A stretch of DNA of 64,000 nt from an uncultured Roseibium sp. (GCF_947496995.1 NZ_CANMFD010000003.1:310001-374000); one strand, 5' to 3'; shown: positions 1-9,796, numbered from the stretch's first letter. Numbers and translations: made by a program. Notes: generated from the sequence alone by a model not told the origin.

Positions 1-1452
1 CACCACATGGGCTTCAACGATGGCGCCACGGGCCTCGTCAGCAACGCCGATGACGGCACATTCCAGAACCGCCGGATGCGCCAGCAGCGCCGCCTCGACT
101 TCCGGACCGGCGATGTTGTAACCGCCGGAGATGATCATGTCGTCGTTGCGGGCGGCGAAATGCAGATAACCGTCCGCGCTCATGGAAAAGCTGTCGCCGG
201 TGATATTCCAGCCGTCGACGACATATTGTCCCTGTCGCTCATCCGCCAGATAGCGGCAACCCGTCGGCCCGCGCACGGCGAGCCGCCCGACCTCACCCGC
301 CGGAACCGGCTGACCGTCCATCCCCACGACCCTGACCTCGTAGCCCGTCACCGGTTTGCCGGTGCAGGCGGGCTTGTGATCCTCGAAGCGGTTGGAAACG
401 AAGATATGCAGCATCTCCGTGGCGCCGATGCCGTCCAGCATCGGCTTGCCGGTCTTTTCCATCCAGGCATCGTAAACCGGCGCCGGCAAGGTCTCGCCTG
501 CCGAAACCGCGGCGCGCAAAGAGGACAGGTCCGCCCCTTCGTCCATCGCCTTCAGCATCACCCGGTAGGCGGTCGGCGCCGTGAAGCAGACGGTGGCCTT
601 GTATTTCTGGATGATCTCGATCATCTGCGGCGGCGAAGCGTTTTCCAGCAGCGTTGCCGCCGCGCCGAAGCGCAGCGGAAAGATGGCCAGACCGCCGAGA
701 CCGAATGTGAAGGCCAGCGGCGGCGAGCCCACGAAAACGTCTTCCGGCGTCACGCCCAGCACTTCCTTCGCGTAGCCGTCGGCGATGATCAGCAGGTCGC
801 GGTGAAAATGCATCGTCGCCTTCGGCGTCCCGGTCGACCCGGAAGTGAACCCGAGCAGGGCGACGTCGTCGCGGCCGGTCTGCACCGCGTCATAGTTCAC
901 GGATTTTTCCAGCCCCAGCCGGTCCAGCTCCGCATCGTGATTGGAGGTGCCGTCGAAGCCGACGACCTTCTTCAGATAGGAGGATGTCTTGGCGCAGGTG
1001 ACCAGTTCTTCCATCAATCGCGTGTCGCACAGCGCGAATTCGATCTCCGCCTTGTCGACCACCTTGGAAAGCTCGCCCGACCGCAGCATCGGCATGGTGT
1101 TGACGACCACCGCCCCCGCTTTCGTGGCGGCAAGCCAGCAGGCCACCATGGCCGGATTGTTGGCGGACCGGATCAGCACCCGGTTTCCGGGCTGCACACC
1201 GAGATCCTCGCTCAGGACATGAGCCAGGCGGTTGGTCCAGTCTGCCAGTTCCTTGTAGGTCCGCCGACGGCCGTTGCCGATCAGCGCCGTGTGGTCGCCG
1301 AACCCCTTCTCGACCATTCGGTCGGTCAGTTCCACCGCCGCGTTGAGGCGCTCCGGATAGGAGAAGCCATCGAGCAGAAACTCGGGCCAGGCGTCTTCGG
1401 GCGGCAGGTTGTCCCGCGTGAAGGTATCGGTATGTGCGGAAGGACCAAGCAT
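1..1452 (-). CDS. 2-aminobenzoate-CoA ligase-like acyl-CoA synthetase (partial, 3' end outside window)
   Basis: AMP-forming ligase that would activate an aromatic acid, probably anthranilate, to its CoA thioester. It reads from ATG at 1452 with no stop to base 1, giving 484 codons; the C-terminal end is missing. The adenylate-forming signature FTSGSTGTPKATMHFHRD lies about 200 residues in, and the sequence around it resembles the benzoate/2-aminobenzoate-CoA ligase subfamily. A GATEM-type motif and a Y..W..TGD segment follow in order. Its start lies 3 bp after the acyl-CoA dehydrogenase stop, so it is the last visible gene of the operon headed by the 2-aminobenzoyl-CoA monooxygenase. Substrate is inferred from that neighbour; other benzoate derivatives are possible. 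Confidence 0.85.
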   Translation of the reverse strand, partial: MLGPSAHTDTFTRDNLPPEDAWPEFLLDGFSYPERLNAAVELTDRMVEKGFGDHTALIGNGRRRTYKELADWTNRLAHVLSEDLGVQPGNRVLIRSANNPAMVACWLAATKAGAVVVNTMPMLRSGELSKVVDKAEIEFALCDTRLMEELVTCAKTSSYLKKVVGFDGTSNHDAELDRLGLEKSVNYDAVQTGRDDVALLGFTSGSTGTPKATMHFHRDLLIIADGYAKEVLGVTPEDVFVGSPPLAFTFGLGGLAIFPLRFGAAATLLENASPPQMIEIIQKYKATVCFTAPTAYRVMLKAMDEGADLSSLRAAVSAGETLPAPVYDAWMEKTGKPMLDGIGATEMLHIFVSNRFEDHKPACTGKPVTGYEVRVVGMDGQPVPAGEVGRLAVRGPTGCRYLADERQGQYVVDGWNITGDSFSMSADGYLHFAARNDDMIISGGYNIAGPEVEAALLAHPAVLECAVIGVADEARGAIVEAHVV

Positions 1453-1455
1453 GGA

Positions 1456-2610
1456 TCAGGCCTCCTGAAATGCGCCGAGCGTCTGGCGCGCTATGATGAT
1501 TTTCTGGACATCCGAGGCACCCTCGTAGATGCGCAGGGCGCGGATTTCCCGGTAAAGCTTTTCGACCGCAGTGCCCGAGCGCACACCGTCGCCACCGTGC
1601 AGCTGCACTGCCTTGTCGATCACCTGCTGCGCCTGATCGGTGGCGAAGAGTTTGGCCATAGCGGCTTCGCGTGTTACCCGCGGCGCACCGCTGTCCTTGG
1701 TCCAGGCGGCCCGGTAGACCAGCAGCGCGGCGGCATCGATGTCGAGCGCCATGTCGGCGATATGGCCCTGGACAAGCTGCAACTCTGCGAGCGGCGCTCC
1801 CTGGATTTCGCGGGTCGTGATGCGCCGCAGGCTTTCGTCCAGTGCCCGCCGGGCAAATCCGAGGGCAGCGGCAGCGACCGTGGAACGGAAGATGTCGAGG
1901 ACAGACATGGCGATCTTGAAGCCCTGGCCGGGCGCGCCGATCATGTTGGCCTTGGGAACCCGGCAGTCAGTGAACCGCAGGGACGCCAGCGGATGCGGGG
2001 CGATGGTTTCAAGACGTTCGCTCACCTCGAACCCGGCAAGGTCGGGCGTCACGATGAAGGCGGACAGCCCCTTTGCCCCGGGCGCTTCTCCGGTTCTTGC
2101 GAACAGCGTATAGAGATCGGCGATCCCGCCATTGGAGATCCAGGTCTTCTCGCCGTTCAGCACATAGGCGTCGCCATCGTCCGTCGCGGTCATCGTTGAA
2201 TTGGCGACATCCGAGCCCGACTTCGGCTCGGTGAGCGCGAATGCCGAAATCGCCTTGCCCGAGCGGGTCAGGGGAAGCCAGTCCGACTTCTGCGCATCCG
2301 TTCCAAACAGGGAAATCGCGCCGGTCCCCAGCCCCTGCATCGCAAAGGCGAAATCGGCCAGCCCGTCGTGACGGGCAAGGGTCTCGCGAATGATGCAAAG
2401 GCTGCGCACGTCCAGCGCGCCGTCCGGAGCTCCCGAATATCGGAGGAATCCGGCTGTACCCAGATCCGCGACAAGTTTGCGGCAGTCCGCATCCGTATCG
2501 CTGTGTTCGAGATGCGCTAGATGAGAAGACGCCCAGCTTTCCAGCTCGGCGGCCAGCGCTCGGTGGCCGGTTTCGAAGAACGGCCAGTCGAGGAAGGTCT
2601 TGTCTGCCAT
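1456..2610 (-). CDS. acyl-CoA dehydrogenase of the anthranilate operon
   Basis: FAD-dependent acyl-CoA dehydrogenase of 384 residues, a normal length. The substrate/FAD motif [13 protein letters not shown] is in the middle domain, and the catalytic-base segment [18 protein letters not shown] is near the C terminus. ATG at 2610 was preferred over the upstream TTG because it gives a TGATG junction with the preceding crotonase stop, which implies translational coupling. In the Azoarcus-type 2-aminobenzoate clusters an acyl-CoA dehydrogenase accompanies the monooxygenase/reductase and is thought to act after ring reduction or ring opening. The exact substrate cannot be read from sequence. Confidence 0.88.
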   Translation of the reverse strand: MADKTFLDWPFFETGHRALAAELESWASSHLAHLEHSDTDADCRKLVADLGTAGFLRYSGAPDGALDVRSLCIIRETLARHDGLADFAFAMQGLGTGAISLFGTDAQKSDWLPLTRSGKAISAFALTEPKSGSDVANSTMTATDDGDAYVLNGEKTWISNGGIADLYTLFARTGEAPGAKGLSAFIVTPDLAGFEVSERLETIAPHPLASLRFTDCRVPKANMIGAPGQGFKIAMSVLDIFRSTVAAAALGFARRALDESLRRITTREIQGAPLAELQLVQGHIADMALDIDAAALLVYRAAWTKDSGAPRVTREAAMAKLFATDQAQQVIDKAVQLHGGDGVRSGTAVEKLYREIRALRIYEGASDVQKIIIARQTLGAFQEA

Positions 2611-3410
2611 CAATCGCCCTCGAACACCGGTTTTTCTTTCCTGACGAACGCCTCGTAGGCGCGGCGGAAATCCTTGCCCTGCATGCAGATCGCCTGGGCC
2701 TGTGCTTCCGCCTCGATGGCCTGCTCAAGGCTCATCGACCATTCCTGGGCGAGCATCGTCTTGGTCATCGAATTCGCGAAAGTCGGCCCGGCGGCGATCC
2801 TGCCCGCCATCTCCATCGCTGCACTTTCGAGGCTCGCTGCCTCGGTGACGGAATTGAAAAAGCCCCAGGCATGGCCTTCGGCGGCGCTCATCGACCGGCC
2901 GAGATAAAGCAGCTCCGCCGCGCGGCCCTGGCCGATAATCCGCGGCAGGATCGCGCAGGCGCCCATGTCGCAGCCTGCAAGGCCCACCCGGTTGAAGAGA
3001 AAGGCTACCTTTGCTTCCGGCGTGGCGATGCGAAGATCGGACGCCATCGCCATGATCGCCCCCGCGCCCGCACAAATGCCATCGACTGCGGCGATGATCG
3101 GCTTGCCGCAGCAAAGCATCGCCTTCACCAGATCGCCGGTCATACGCGTGAAGGCCAGCAGCTCTTTCATCGTCATGGCGGTCAGCGGACCGATGATCTC
3201 ATGCACATCGCCGCCGGAGCTGAAATTGCCGCCATTGGGCAGGATCACCACCGCATGAACGTCATCCGCATAGACCAGTTCGCGGAACCAGTCGCGCAGC
3301 TCCGCATAGCTTTCGAAGGTCAGCGGATTTTTCCGTTCCGGCCTGTTCAGGGCAATCCGCGCGATCCCGTCCTCGATCTCGCACCAGAAATGCTTCACGT
3401 CGCTGCGCAT
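2610..3410 (-). CDS. crotonase-fold protein lacking the hydratase glutamates
   Basis: Enoyl-CoA hydratase/isomerase superfamily protein of 266 residues. The oxyanion-hole segment [10 protein letters not shown] is present. The first hydratase glutamate region reads [15 protein letters not shown] and the second reads [13 protein letters not shown], so neither catalytic Glu of a normal hydratase is visible. That suggests another crotonase chemistry, for example C-C hydrolysis, although this is inference. The start at 3410 (MRSDVKHFW) leaves 4 bp to the MarR stop and avoids a 20-residue extension that would overlap MarR. It lies between the regulator and the dehydrogenase in the same operon. Confidence 0.82.
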   Translation of the reverse strand: MRSDVKHFWCEIEDGIARIALNRPERKNPLTFESYAELRDWFRELVYADDVHAVVILPNGGNFSSGGDVHEIIGPLTAMTMKELLAFTRMTGDLVKAMLCCGKPIIAAVDGICAGAGAIMAMASDLRIATPEAKVAFLFNRVGLAGCDMGACAILPRIIGQGRAAELLYLGRSMSAAEGHAWGFFNSVTEAASLESAAMEMAGRIAAGPTFANSMTKTMLAQEWSMSLEQAIEAEAQAQAICMQGKDFRRAYEAFVRKEKPVFEGD

Positions 3411-3414
3411 CGCG

Positions 3415-3885
3415 TCAGTCCTCTTCCATCTGGCGGTCCAGAATACAATCCAGATGCGCCGAAAGCGCATCGACGTTTCCGGCCGACAGGCCCTCGAGCA
3501 GGGTATTGATCCAGTCTTCGTGGTGTTGCGCCAGTTCCTCGAACGCCGCCCTGCCCTTGGCGGTCAGCCGAGCCACCTGGGCCCTGCGATCGCCGGGCAC
3601 CGCCACGCGCAGGGCAAGGCCCTCTTCGGTCAGCTTGTCGACGATGCCGGTGACATTGCCGTTGGAAACCTTCAGGTAGGACGACAGATCGCTCATCTTC
3701 AGACCGTCCGGAAAGCGCGCCAGCGCGGACATCACGTCGAAACGCGGCAGGGTTGTCCCATGCTCCTCGCGCAGGTTGCGGCGGATTTCCGTCTCTATGC
3801 CATTGACGGACTTCAGCAGCTTCAGCCACACCCGCAACCTTGCCTTGGAGAGGGTTTCGCCGGCGGGAGCCTGTGAGGGTTTCAT
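3415..3885 (-). CDS. MarR-family regulator inside the anthranilate operon
   Basis: Winged-helix MarR regulator of 156 residues. Visible are the helix-turn-helix region [22 protein letters not shown] and the wing with the conserved D-R-R ([12 protein letters not shown]). The start was set at ATG 3885, which overlaps the SDR stop as ATGA; the longer reading to 3945 would intrude further into the SDR. Because it is co-transcribed with the catabolic genes, autoregulation by an aromatic-CoA ligand is the likely mode, as in other aromatic-CoA MarR repressors (inference). The operator candidate is the palindrome at 6981-7002. Confidence 0.85.
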   Translation of the reverse strand: MKPSQAPAGETLSKARLRVWLKLLKSVNGIETEIRRNLREEHGTTLPRFDVMSALARFPDGLKMSDLSSYLKVSNGNVTGIVDKLTEEGLALRVAVPGDRRAQVARLTAKGRAAFEELAQHHEDWINTLLEGLSAGNVDALSAHLDCILDRQMEED

Positions 3886-4625
3886 AGCTCGCCTCCCGAA
3901 AGACTGAGCGCTTGACCGTTGACCGATTGGGCTCCGCCCGAGCACAGCCAGAGCGCCGTCGCGGCGACTTCCGAAGGTTGAATGAAACGTCCCTGCGGAT
4001 TGTCCGCTTTCAGCGTCTCTTTCGCCGCTTCGCGGCTCATGCCCGTGTTCGCGGTAATGGTGTCGATGGACCGCTCAAGCAGCGGGGTTTCGACGAAGCC
4101 CGGACAGATGGCATTCACGGTGATGCCTGTCTTCGCCAGCTCACGGCCGAGCGCCCGGGTCAGCCCGACCACCGCGTGCTTCGCCGCGCAATAGGCACTG
4201 ACATAGGGATAGCCCCTGAGACCGGCGGTCGAGGCGATGGCAATCATCCGGCCCCAGCCGTTCGTCTTCATGTCCGGCAGCGCGGCCTGCCAGACATTGG
4301 AAACGCCGATGAGATTGACCGCCAGCATCGCCTGCAGGGTCTCTTGTGTCATCTTCGCGAACGGCACGCTTTCCGCTGCTCCGGCGTTGGCGATAACCAC
4401 GTCGATGGGCCCGGCGTTCGCCCTTGCTGCCTCACACGCGGCAGCGACCGCCTCTGAGCTGGTGACATCGCAGACCTGGTAGGGCAGCGACTGCGCCGCC
4501 AGCTTCTCCTCCGTCCGGCCGAATATCGTGACCCTTGCGCCTTCGTCCGCAAACAGCCTGGCGCAGGCGGCTCCAACGCCGCTGCCCCCGCCTGTCACGA
4601 TGATATGGCGTCCTGAAACACTCAT
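3882..4625 (-). CDS. short-chain dehydrogenase/reductase (anthranilate operon)
   Basis: NAD(P)-dependent SDR of 247 residues. It has the TGGGSGVG nucleotide-binding motif at about residues 9-16, a NAG motif (ANAGAAES), the catalytic Ser in IASTAGLRG and the catalytic YCAAK. A probable role is 3-hydroxyacyl-CoA oxidation in the beta-oxidation-like lower part of the 2-aminobenzoyl-CoA route, inferred from position. ATG 4625 overlaps the stop of the upstream monooxygenase/reductase as ATGA; the in-frame extension to 4664 has no support. Confidence 0.85.
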   Translation of the reverse strand: MSVSGRHIIVTGGGSGVGAACARLFADEGARVTIFGRTEEKLAAQSLPYQVCDVTSSEAVAAACEAARANAGPIDVVIANAGAAESVPFAKMTQETLQAMLAVNLIGVSNVWQAALPDMKTNGWGRMIAIASTAGLRGYPYVSAYCAAKHAVVGLTRALGRELAKTGITVNAICPGFVETPLLERSIDTITANTGMSREAAKETLKADNPQGRFIQPSEVAATALWLCSGGAQSVNGQALSLSGGEL

Positions 4626-6916
4626 GCCCGCAAGGTCTCCGCATCCCGGTCCGAAAGGCGCCACAGCTGGTCGCGCCCGGCCAGATAGGGCAGCGGCCAG
4701 TCGCTCGCGGCCCGGTCGCCGATCCTGGCGGCTTCATGCAGGCTCCAGTAGGGATCGGAAAGATGCGGACGACCGACAGCCACCAGATCCGCCCGCCCTG
4801 CCATCAGGATCGAATTGGCGTGATCGGCCTCGTAGATGTTGCCCACGGCCATGGTCGGCAACCCGCCTTCGTTGCGGATCCGGTCGGAAAACGGCGTCTG
4901 GAACATGCGGCCGTAGACCGGTTTGGCGGCAATCGATGTCTGCCCGGCGGAGACATCGACCAGATCAACGCCGGCCGCCCGGAACAGACGTGCGATCTCC
5001 ACCGCCTCGTCAGGGGTCACGCCTTCGTCGCCAACCCAGTCATTGGCCGAGATACGAACCGACATCGGTTTTTCCTCGGGCCAGACGGCGCGCATGGCGG
5101 TGAACACTTCCAGAGGCCAGCGCATCCTGTTTTCCAGCGAGCCGCCGTAGGCGTCCTGGCGGATGTTGGAGACAGGGGAAATGAAGGACGACAGAAGGTA
5201 GCCATGCGCCGCATGCAGCTCGATCATGTCAAAACCGGCGCGCTCGGCCATTTCAGCGGCGGCCACGAACTCGTCCCTGATCGTGTCCATTTCGGCCTGC
5301 GTTATCGCCCGCGGCACCGCGTTGTTGTCCGACCAGGCAACGGCGGAGGCCGAGACCAGCTCCCAATTGCCGTCCGGCAAAGGCTGGTCCATGCCTTCCC
5401 ACCCGATCCGCGTCGAACCTTTACGGCCCGAATGGCCGATCTGGCAGCAGACCTTCGCATCCGTTTCGCAATGGACGAAATCCGTCAGCCGCTTCCAGGC
5501 GGCCTCATGTCCGGGTGCATAAAGACCCGGACATCCCGGCGTGATGCGGCCTTCCGCGCTGACGCAGGTCATCTCGGTAAAGACCAGTCCCGCCCCGCCC
5601 TTGGCGCGTTCGCCGTAATGCACCAGATGCCAGTCGGTCGGCGCACCGTCGACGGCCTTGTACTGGGCCATGGGCGACACGACGATGCGGTTCTTCAGCT
5701 CCATGCCACGCAGCTTGAACGGCGCGAACATCGGCGGCCGTACCGGCTTGTCGGCGCTGACGCCTGCCTGTTCCATGAACCAGCGCTCAGCGGACTCCAA
5801 CCATTGCGGATCGCGCAGACGCAAGTTTTCGTGACTGATCCGCTGGGAGCGCGTCAGCATGGAATAGTTGAACTGAACCGGATCGAGATGCAGATAGCGC
5901 TCCACGTGCTCGAACCATTCCAGCGAGTTGCGCGCCGCAGACTGCAGGCGCAGAACCTCGAGCCGGCGCTCCGCTTCGTAGCGCGCAAAGGCGGACGCCA
6001 TATCCGCCTCCTCATGCAGGAGGTTCGCCAGGGACATCGCAGATTCCAGCGCCAGCTTGGTTCCCGACCCGATGGAGAAATGCGCAGTCGCCGCCGCGTC
6101 GCCCAGAAGGACGACATTCTCATGGCTCCATTTTTCGCACAGGACACGCGGGAAGCGGATCCAGGCCGAGCCCCTGATGTGTTTTGCATTGGTCATCAGG
6201 GGATGACCACCCAGATGATCCTTGAAGATCTCCTCGCAGGTCCGGATGCTGTCCTGCTGGCTCATCTCGCCGAAGCCGAAGGCATCGAAGGTCTGCTGCG
6301 TGCATTCAACAATGAAAGTCGCCGTGTCGGCATCGAACTGATAGGCATGCGCCCAGACCCAGCCGTGCTCCGTTTCCTCGAAGATGAACGTGAAGGCATC
6401 CGCGAAAGTCTGGTGCGTACCGAGCCAGACGAACTGGCACAAACGCTGGTCGATATCCGGCTTGAAGGTATCGGCATAAAGCGTCCGGGTCCTGGAGTTC
6501 AGACCGTCGCTGGCAACCACCAGGTCATAGTCGCGGCGATAATCCTCCGCGCTTGCCACTTCCGTCTCGAACTTCAGATTGACGCCCAGCTCCCGCGCGC
6601 GCTGCTGCAGGAGCATAAGCAGCTTCATCCGGCCGATGCCGCAAAAGCCGTGACCGGAGGAAACCAGCCGTTCTCCGCACATATGCAGCGCGATGTCGTC
6701 CCAATAGGCGAAATTTTCACCAATGGCCTTGGCGCTGACCGGATCGTTTGCCGCCAGGTTCTGCAGGGTTTCTTCTGAAAGCACCACACCCCAGCCGAAA
6801 GTGTCGTCCGCGCGGTTGCGCTCGATGACATCAATCTCATGGGAGGGGTCACGCAATTTCATGGAGATGGCGAAATAGAGCCCTGCAGGCCCTCCGCCCA
6901 GACACGCGATCCGCAT
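4622..6916 (-). CDS. 2-aminobenzoyl-CoA monooxygenase/reductase (FAD monooxygenase + OYE fusion)
   Basis: Bifunctional flavoprotein of 764 residues. Residues 1 to about 390 form a class A flavin monooxygenase, with GGGPAG at 7-12, the DG region [11 protein letters not shown], and the GDAAATAH motif near residue 273. From about residue 395 ([24 protein letters not shown]) it becomes an old yellow enzyme/NADH:flavin oxidoreductase domain, with [14 protein letters not shown] and [11 protein letters not shown]. This fusion is characteristic of 2-aminobenzoyl-CoA monooxygenase/reductase, which hydroxylates and then reduces the aromatic ring; databases often call it salicylyl-CoA 5-hydroxylase. It heads the operon, and the CoA ligase in the same operon supports anthranilate rather than salicylate, though salicylyl-CoA remains possible. 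Confidence 0.9.
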   Translation of the reverse strand: MRIACLGGGPAGLYFAISMKLRDPSHEIDVIERNRADDTFGWGVVLSEETLQNLAANDPVSAKAIGENFAYWDDIALHMCGERLVSSGHGFCGIGRMKLLMLLQQRARELGVNLKFETEVASAEDYRRDYDLVVASDGLNSRTRTLYADTFKPDIDQRLCQFVWLGTHQTFADAFTFIFEETEHGWVWAHAYQFDADTATFIVECTQQTFDAFGFGEMSQQDSIRTCEEIFKDHLGGHPLMTNAKHIRGSAWIRFPRVLCEKWSHENVVLLGDAAATAHFSIGSGTKLALESAMSLANLLHEEADMASAFARYEAERRLEVLRLQSAARNSLEWFEHVERYLHLDPVQFNYSMLTRSQRISHENLRLRDPQWLESAERWFMEQAGVSADKPVRPPMFAPFKLRGMELKNRIVVSPMAQYKAVDGAPTDWHLVHYGERAKGGAGLVFTEMTCVSAEGRITPGCPGLYAPGHEAAWKRLTDFVHCETDAKVCCQIGHSGRKGSTRIGWEGMDQPLPDGNWELVSASAVAWSDNNAVPRAITQAEMDTIRDEFVAAAEMAERAGFDMIELHAAHGYLLSSFISPVSNIRQDAYGGSLENRMRWPLEVFTAMRAVWPEEKPMSVRISANDWVGDEGVTPDEAVEIARLFRAAGVDLVDVSAGQTSIAAKPVYGRMFQTPFSDRIRNEGGLPTMAVGNIYEADHANSILMAGRADLVAVGRPHLSDPYWSLHEAARIGDRAASDWPLPYLAGRDQLWRLSDRDAETLRA

Positions 6917-6980
6917 ACGACCTCCTTGCGCTGGCTTCAGTAACCTCAGCGAACCACAGGATCGGATTTACTTCAACCCT

Positions 6981-7002
6981 AAAATTTCAAGCTTAAAATA
7001 TT
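6981..7002. promoter_or_regulatory. imperfect palindrome, candidate MarR operator
   Basis: AAAATTTCAAG/CTTAAAATATT is an inverted repeat with 9 of 11 paired positions, centred on AAGCTT. It lies 65 bp upstream of the monooxygenase/reductase ATG in an AT-rich patch. Length and position suit a MarR dimer site for the regulator encoded within the operon. Assignment is inference. Confidence 0.5.
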
Positions 7003-7179
7003 TCAGGCTCCGTATGAGATCCGCCTCGCCCCCACAAGGCGTCTGCGGTTGAGGATATCCGCGGCAATCCGATTTGAGTGTGCCACGCGAACAGTCCGGC
7101 ACTTTCAAGGTTCTCGTGCTTCAAATCGTTTCCGATGAAACCTTTTTTTAACTGGTGCGTTTACGGGGTGGAGGTATTG

Positions 7180-7488
7180 ATGATGATTACGATACGCAAA
7201 CGCATCCTGGCGGTCAGTACGCCAACCATTCTCGGGGCCGTGGCCCTTGCCGGCGCACTGAGCGCCGCAGAAATCGCTTCCAGCCCGTCAACGGCTGCCA
7301 CCACCATTGCGCCGACACCTGTCGTGGCGCAGCTTGATGTCACCACCGCCGCAACAGGCAAGGGTGACCTCAAGATCGATCTGGCCGATGCACACGACCG
7401 GCCCATGCGTTGCGTGTCGGGCAACAACACCACCACCTGCACAGGCTGGCCGGTGGCAGGCGGCATGCTGGCGTTCCACGCCGAATAA
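7180..7488 (+). CDS. small exported protein of unknown function
   Basis: 102-residue protein that I do not recognise. The start at ATG 7180 (immediately followed by a second ATG) has GGTGGAGGT a few bases upstream; the longer frame from 7078 lacks such a site. It begins with MMITIRKR and then a hydrophobic stretch ending ALSAAEIA, consistent with a Sec signal peptide, leaving a mature part of about 70 residues. Two cysteines (CVSGNNTTTC) in the C-terminal part could form a disulfide in the periplasm. It stands alone, divergent from the anthranilate operon, and ends in a strong terminator. No EcfG-type promoter was seen. Confidence 0.6.
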   Translation: MMITIRKRILAVSTPTILGAVALAGALSAAEIASSPSTAATTIAPTPVVAQLDVTTAATGKGDLKIDLADAHDRPMRCVSGNNTTTCTGWPVAGGMLAFHAE

Positions 7489-7512
7489 CATTGCCCCAAG
7501 ACACAAGGTTTC

Positions 7513-7550
7513 AAAGCAAAAGCCGTCCGGAAACGGGCGGCTTTTGCTTT
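7513..7550 (+). terminator. intrinsic terminator after the 7180-7488 gene
   Basis: AAAGCAAAAGCCG (7513-7525) pairs perfectly with CGGCTTTTGCTTT (7538-7550) around a 12-nt loop that itself holds CCGG. The A/T-rich outer part supplies the U-tract, and it could work in both directions. Confidence 0.8.
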
Positions 7551-7672
7551 ATTGAAAACCCCTGTGGCGGCCACTGTCGACGCGGCTGGTCGCAGAGCGA
7601 CGAGGCCAGGATGGTGCTTCCCCTTGAAAGCAGACTATCTTTCTCCCGCAGCGAACCGGGGCGATGCACATG

Positions 7673-7698
7673 CTGAAGCCGCCCACCGGGCGGCTCAG
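7673..7698 (-). terminator. GC hairpin after the AI-2E family gene
   Basis: GCCGCCC-ACC-GGGCGGC extended by CTGA/TCAG with one bulge, about 50 bp beyond the stop at 7749. No T-tract follows on the minus strand, so it may be a weak or factor-assisted terminator. Confidence 0.35.
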
Positions 7699-7748
7699 GT
7701 TTACGGACAAGGGCAAGCTCAAGATTAAGAACCCTTTGGATTGTTCAC

Positions 7749-8852
7749 TCAGATCTCCAGACGTGTCCGACTGGCGGCCTGGTGTTCCACGGTTTCGAAG
7801 ATCGAATAGGCGATCAGCAGCAACGGCACGGCAACGAAGCCGCCGGCCGGTCCCCAGAGCCAGATCCAGAACGCAATTGTGAGGAACACCACGAACGGAT
7901 TGAGGGTCATCGTCCGGCCCAGCACCATGGGCGTCACGAATTGCGCTTCTATGAGGTTGAGCACCAGATAGGCGGCCGGCGGCGTCATGATCGCAAACAG
8001 CGTATTGCCTGTCGCGAGACCAACGCCGATCAATACGGCCACCATAACGGCAGGGCCGATATAGACGATGTAATTCAGCATTCCGGCCAGCATGCCCCAA
8101 AGCAGTGGCGAGGGCACGCCGAGAGCCCACATCACCAGGGCGACTGACGCACCTAGGCCCACATTGATGAAGGTTATGAAGACCAGATACGTGGACAGCC
8201 GGGTTTCGATCGCCTGGATCGCCGTTGCGACGTTTCTGCGCTGATGATGATCGTCGCACATGCGCATCAGCGTCTCGCGGAAATGCGGACGGGTCAGAAT
8301 GACGAAGTAGAGGCTTGCCAGGAACAGTATGATCTGGGCCACGAACGTCGGAGCGAAATAGAACACGCTTTCAACGGCAGATGTGTCGTCGACACTGACC
8401 TGCATATTGCCCGACTGGCCCATTGCGTTCTGCAGCTCGTTCTGAAGACTGGCCACCGAAGCGAAGAAGCCCTGCCACGAGGTGAGTTGCGACTGAAGCT
8501 GCGACCATATCAGTGGCAACTTGTCCATCCAGTCGGACAGGGGCACAACGAAAGCTGCTCCTGTTGTCAGGATCAGCGCCACGAACAGCACCACCATGGC
8601 AATCGCCGACATCCAGGACGGCACGCCGATGCGCGACAGGCGATCGGCAGCCGGACCGAACAGCGTCCCCACAATGAGAGAAAGACAGATCGGCGCGAGG
8701 ATCACCTGCGCGAAATCGAGGGCGGCCGTCAGGGCCAGCCCGCAAAGAATCAACAGGGATATCCGTACGGCGGGATCGGCACTCCAGACAGACACCGGTT
8801 TTTCGCCGGGGCCTGTCTGTATGCTTTCGGGGATTTCGATCTGACGTGTCAT
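7749..8852 (-). CDS. AI-2E family (PerM/UPF0118) membrane transporter
   Basis: Polytopic inner-membrane protein of 367 residues. Two to three hydrophobic segments are near residues 30-115, there is a soluble middle region (about 120-190), then five or so further transmembrane segments. The family hallmark P-x-x-x-G-M-L-A-G region (PSPLLWGMLAGMLNYIVYIGPAV) is clear. The family covers diverse exporters and Na+/H+ antiporters; an autoinducer-2 role should not be assumed. It sits 58 bp downstream of two small membrane protein genes on the same strand, probably one operon read from the EcfG-type promoter at 9797-9821, which would make it a stress-induced transporter. Confidence 0.88.
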   Translation of the reverse strand: MTRQIEIPESIQTGPGEKPVSVWSADPAVRISLLILCGLALTAALDFAQVILAPICLSLIVGTLFGPAADRLSRIGVPSWMSAIAMVVLFVALILTTGAAFVVPLSDWMDKLPLIWSQLQSQLTSWQGFFASVASLQNELQNAMGQSGNMQVSVDDTSAVESVFYFAPTFVAQIILFLASLYFVILTRPHFRETLMRMCDDHHQRRNVATAIQAIETRLSTYLVFITFINVGLGASVALVMWALGVPSPLLWGMLAGMLNYIVYIGPAVMVAVLIGVGLATGNTLFAIMTPPAAYLVLNLIEAQFVTPMVLGRTMTLNPFVVFLTIAFWIWLWGPAGGFVAVPLLLIAYSIFETVEHQAASRTRLEI

Positions 8853-8910
8853 CTGGCGCTCCGCAACAGCTCAAACGCACCTGCGGCCGCGCGCCGTGGG
8901 CGAAATGAAT

Positions 8911-9330
8911 TCACTCCCGATCGCCGCCCTGAGTGGCCAGGAACGCCAGGCCGCCGATGGCGGCTATGACAAGTAGGCTCTTGGATTTGGTAAGACGCGG
9001 CAGGATGGAAAGTGCCGCTGCCGCGGACAGACGCTGTGCCGCCCGTCGCCGGCTGTTACGCCGTCTTTCGACGAGTTTCACAATGCTCAGTGCCACGACG
9101 ATCAGCACGCCGATACCGGCCATGACCGCCGCAATCAGTGCCGCGGCTTCCGCCGGCCCCCACAGGGGCGTAAGATAGGCCCAGACGGCAGCGAGGCCGG
9201 CCACATAGGCCGTTGCAAAGCACACCCCCGCCACCGTCATCAAAAACACGTTCCGCTTGGCACGGCGATACACCATGCGTATGTCGCGCGTCGCAGCGCT
9301 CAGTGCCAGCGGTAGGGCGCGCATGACCAT
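8911..9330 (-). CDS. small integral membrane protein, phage-holin-like/DUF1469-type
   Basis: 139 residues with hydrophobic segments at about 29-53, 61-86 and 118-133, and a basic stretch ERRRNSRRRAAQR between the second and third. The layout resembles holin-superfamily envelope proteins often found beside DUF883/ElaB proteins; family assignment is tentative. ATG 9330 shares its A with the TGA of the preceding DUF883 gene (TGATG), implying translational coupling. Confidence 0.65.
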   Translation of the reverse strand: MVMRALPLALSAATRDIRMVYRRAKRNVFLMTVAGVCFATAYVAGLAAVWAYLTPLWGPAEAAALIAAVMAGIGVLIVVALSIVKLVERRRNSRRRAAQRLSAAAALSILPRLTKSKSLLVIAAIGGLAFLATQGGDRE

Positions 9331-9674
9331 CAGCGGCGGACCAGCGCGGCAATGAGGAACCCGACGCCGGCGGCGATGCCGAGCGACTGCAGCGGATGAC
9401 GGCGGACGCCGGAAACCAGCGCGCGCTCGTAATTGTCGAGTTCACGGGTCAGGGTGTTGAGCGCATCCTGGGACATCTTCGTCAGATCGTCGCCCGCGGC
9501 GCTCGCCTTGGATGCATATTCGCCGGTCTTTCCGGCACCGTATTTTTTCAGCGATCCGGCCAGCGAGGAAATATCGGCACGGATACGTTCGATATCCCGT
9601 TCGATGTCGTTCGCGCTTACCTGGTCATTGGCGGCATTGCCGGTGGAAGCAGTAGCGGATTTGGGAGTTGCCAT
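9330..9674 (-). CDS. DUF883 (ElaB/YqjD-like) membrane-anchored protein
   Basis: 114 residues. There is a charged, coiled-coil-prone body with an alternating ERDIERIRADISSLAGSL pattern, then RRHPLQSLGIAAGVGFLIAALVRR, a single glycine-rich C-terminal membrane anchor typical of the ElaB/YqjD/YgaM family. E. coli members are stationary-phase/RpoS-controlled ribosome-binding inner-membrane proteins. Here the gene has an EcfG-type promoter 123 bp upstream, the alphaproteobacterial counterpart of RpoS control. It is first in an operon with the holin-like and AI-2E genes. Confidence 0.85.
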   Translation of the reverse strand: MATPKSATASTGNAANDQVSANDIERDIERIRADISSLAGSLKKYGAGKTGEYASKASAAGDDLTKMSQDALNTLTRELDNYERALVSGVRRHPLQSLGIAAGVGFLIAALVRR

Positions 9675-9796
9675 TATATCGCTCCGTTTGTGTATCGAGG
9701 TTTGCCGAAATCTGAAGAAAGATCTCGATTGAATTCATTTCCGGCACCTGTCGAGGTCGCCGGCCGCGGGCATGCAGGCTCGCGGTTCACCCGGTA

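Noticed and set aside
7..2199. Long plus-strand frame of 730 codons
   Set aside because: It is the antisense shadow of the CoA ligase and acyl-CoA dehydrogenase genes; the product is Arg/His/Gly-rich with no domain, while the minus strand shows clear enzyme motifs.
4736..6778. Plus-strand 680-codon frame
   Set aside because: Shadow of the monooxygenase/reductase fusion; low-complexity composition typical of high-GC antisense frames.
4622..6916. Possible frameshift joining two separate genes (monooxygenase and OYE reductase)
   Set aside because: The frame is continuous through both domains and this fusion is a known architecture.
7749..8852. Autoinducer-2 quorum-sensing exporter role
   Set aside because: The family name is historical; nothing nearby (luxS, lsr) supports AI-2 transport.
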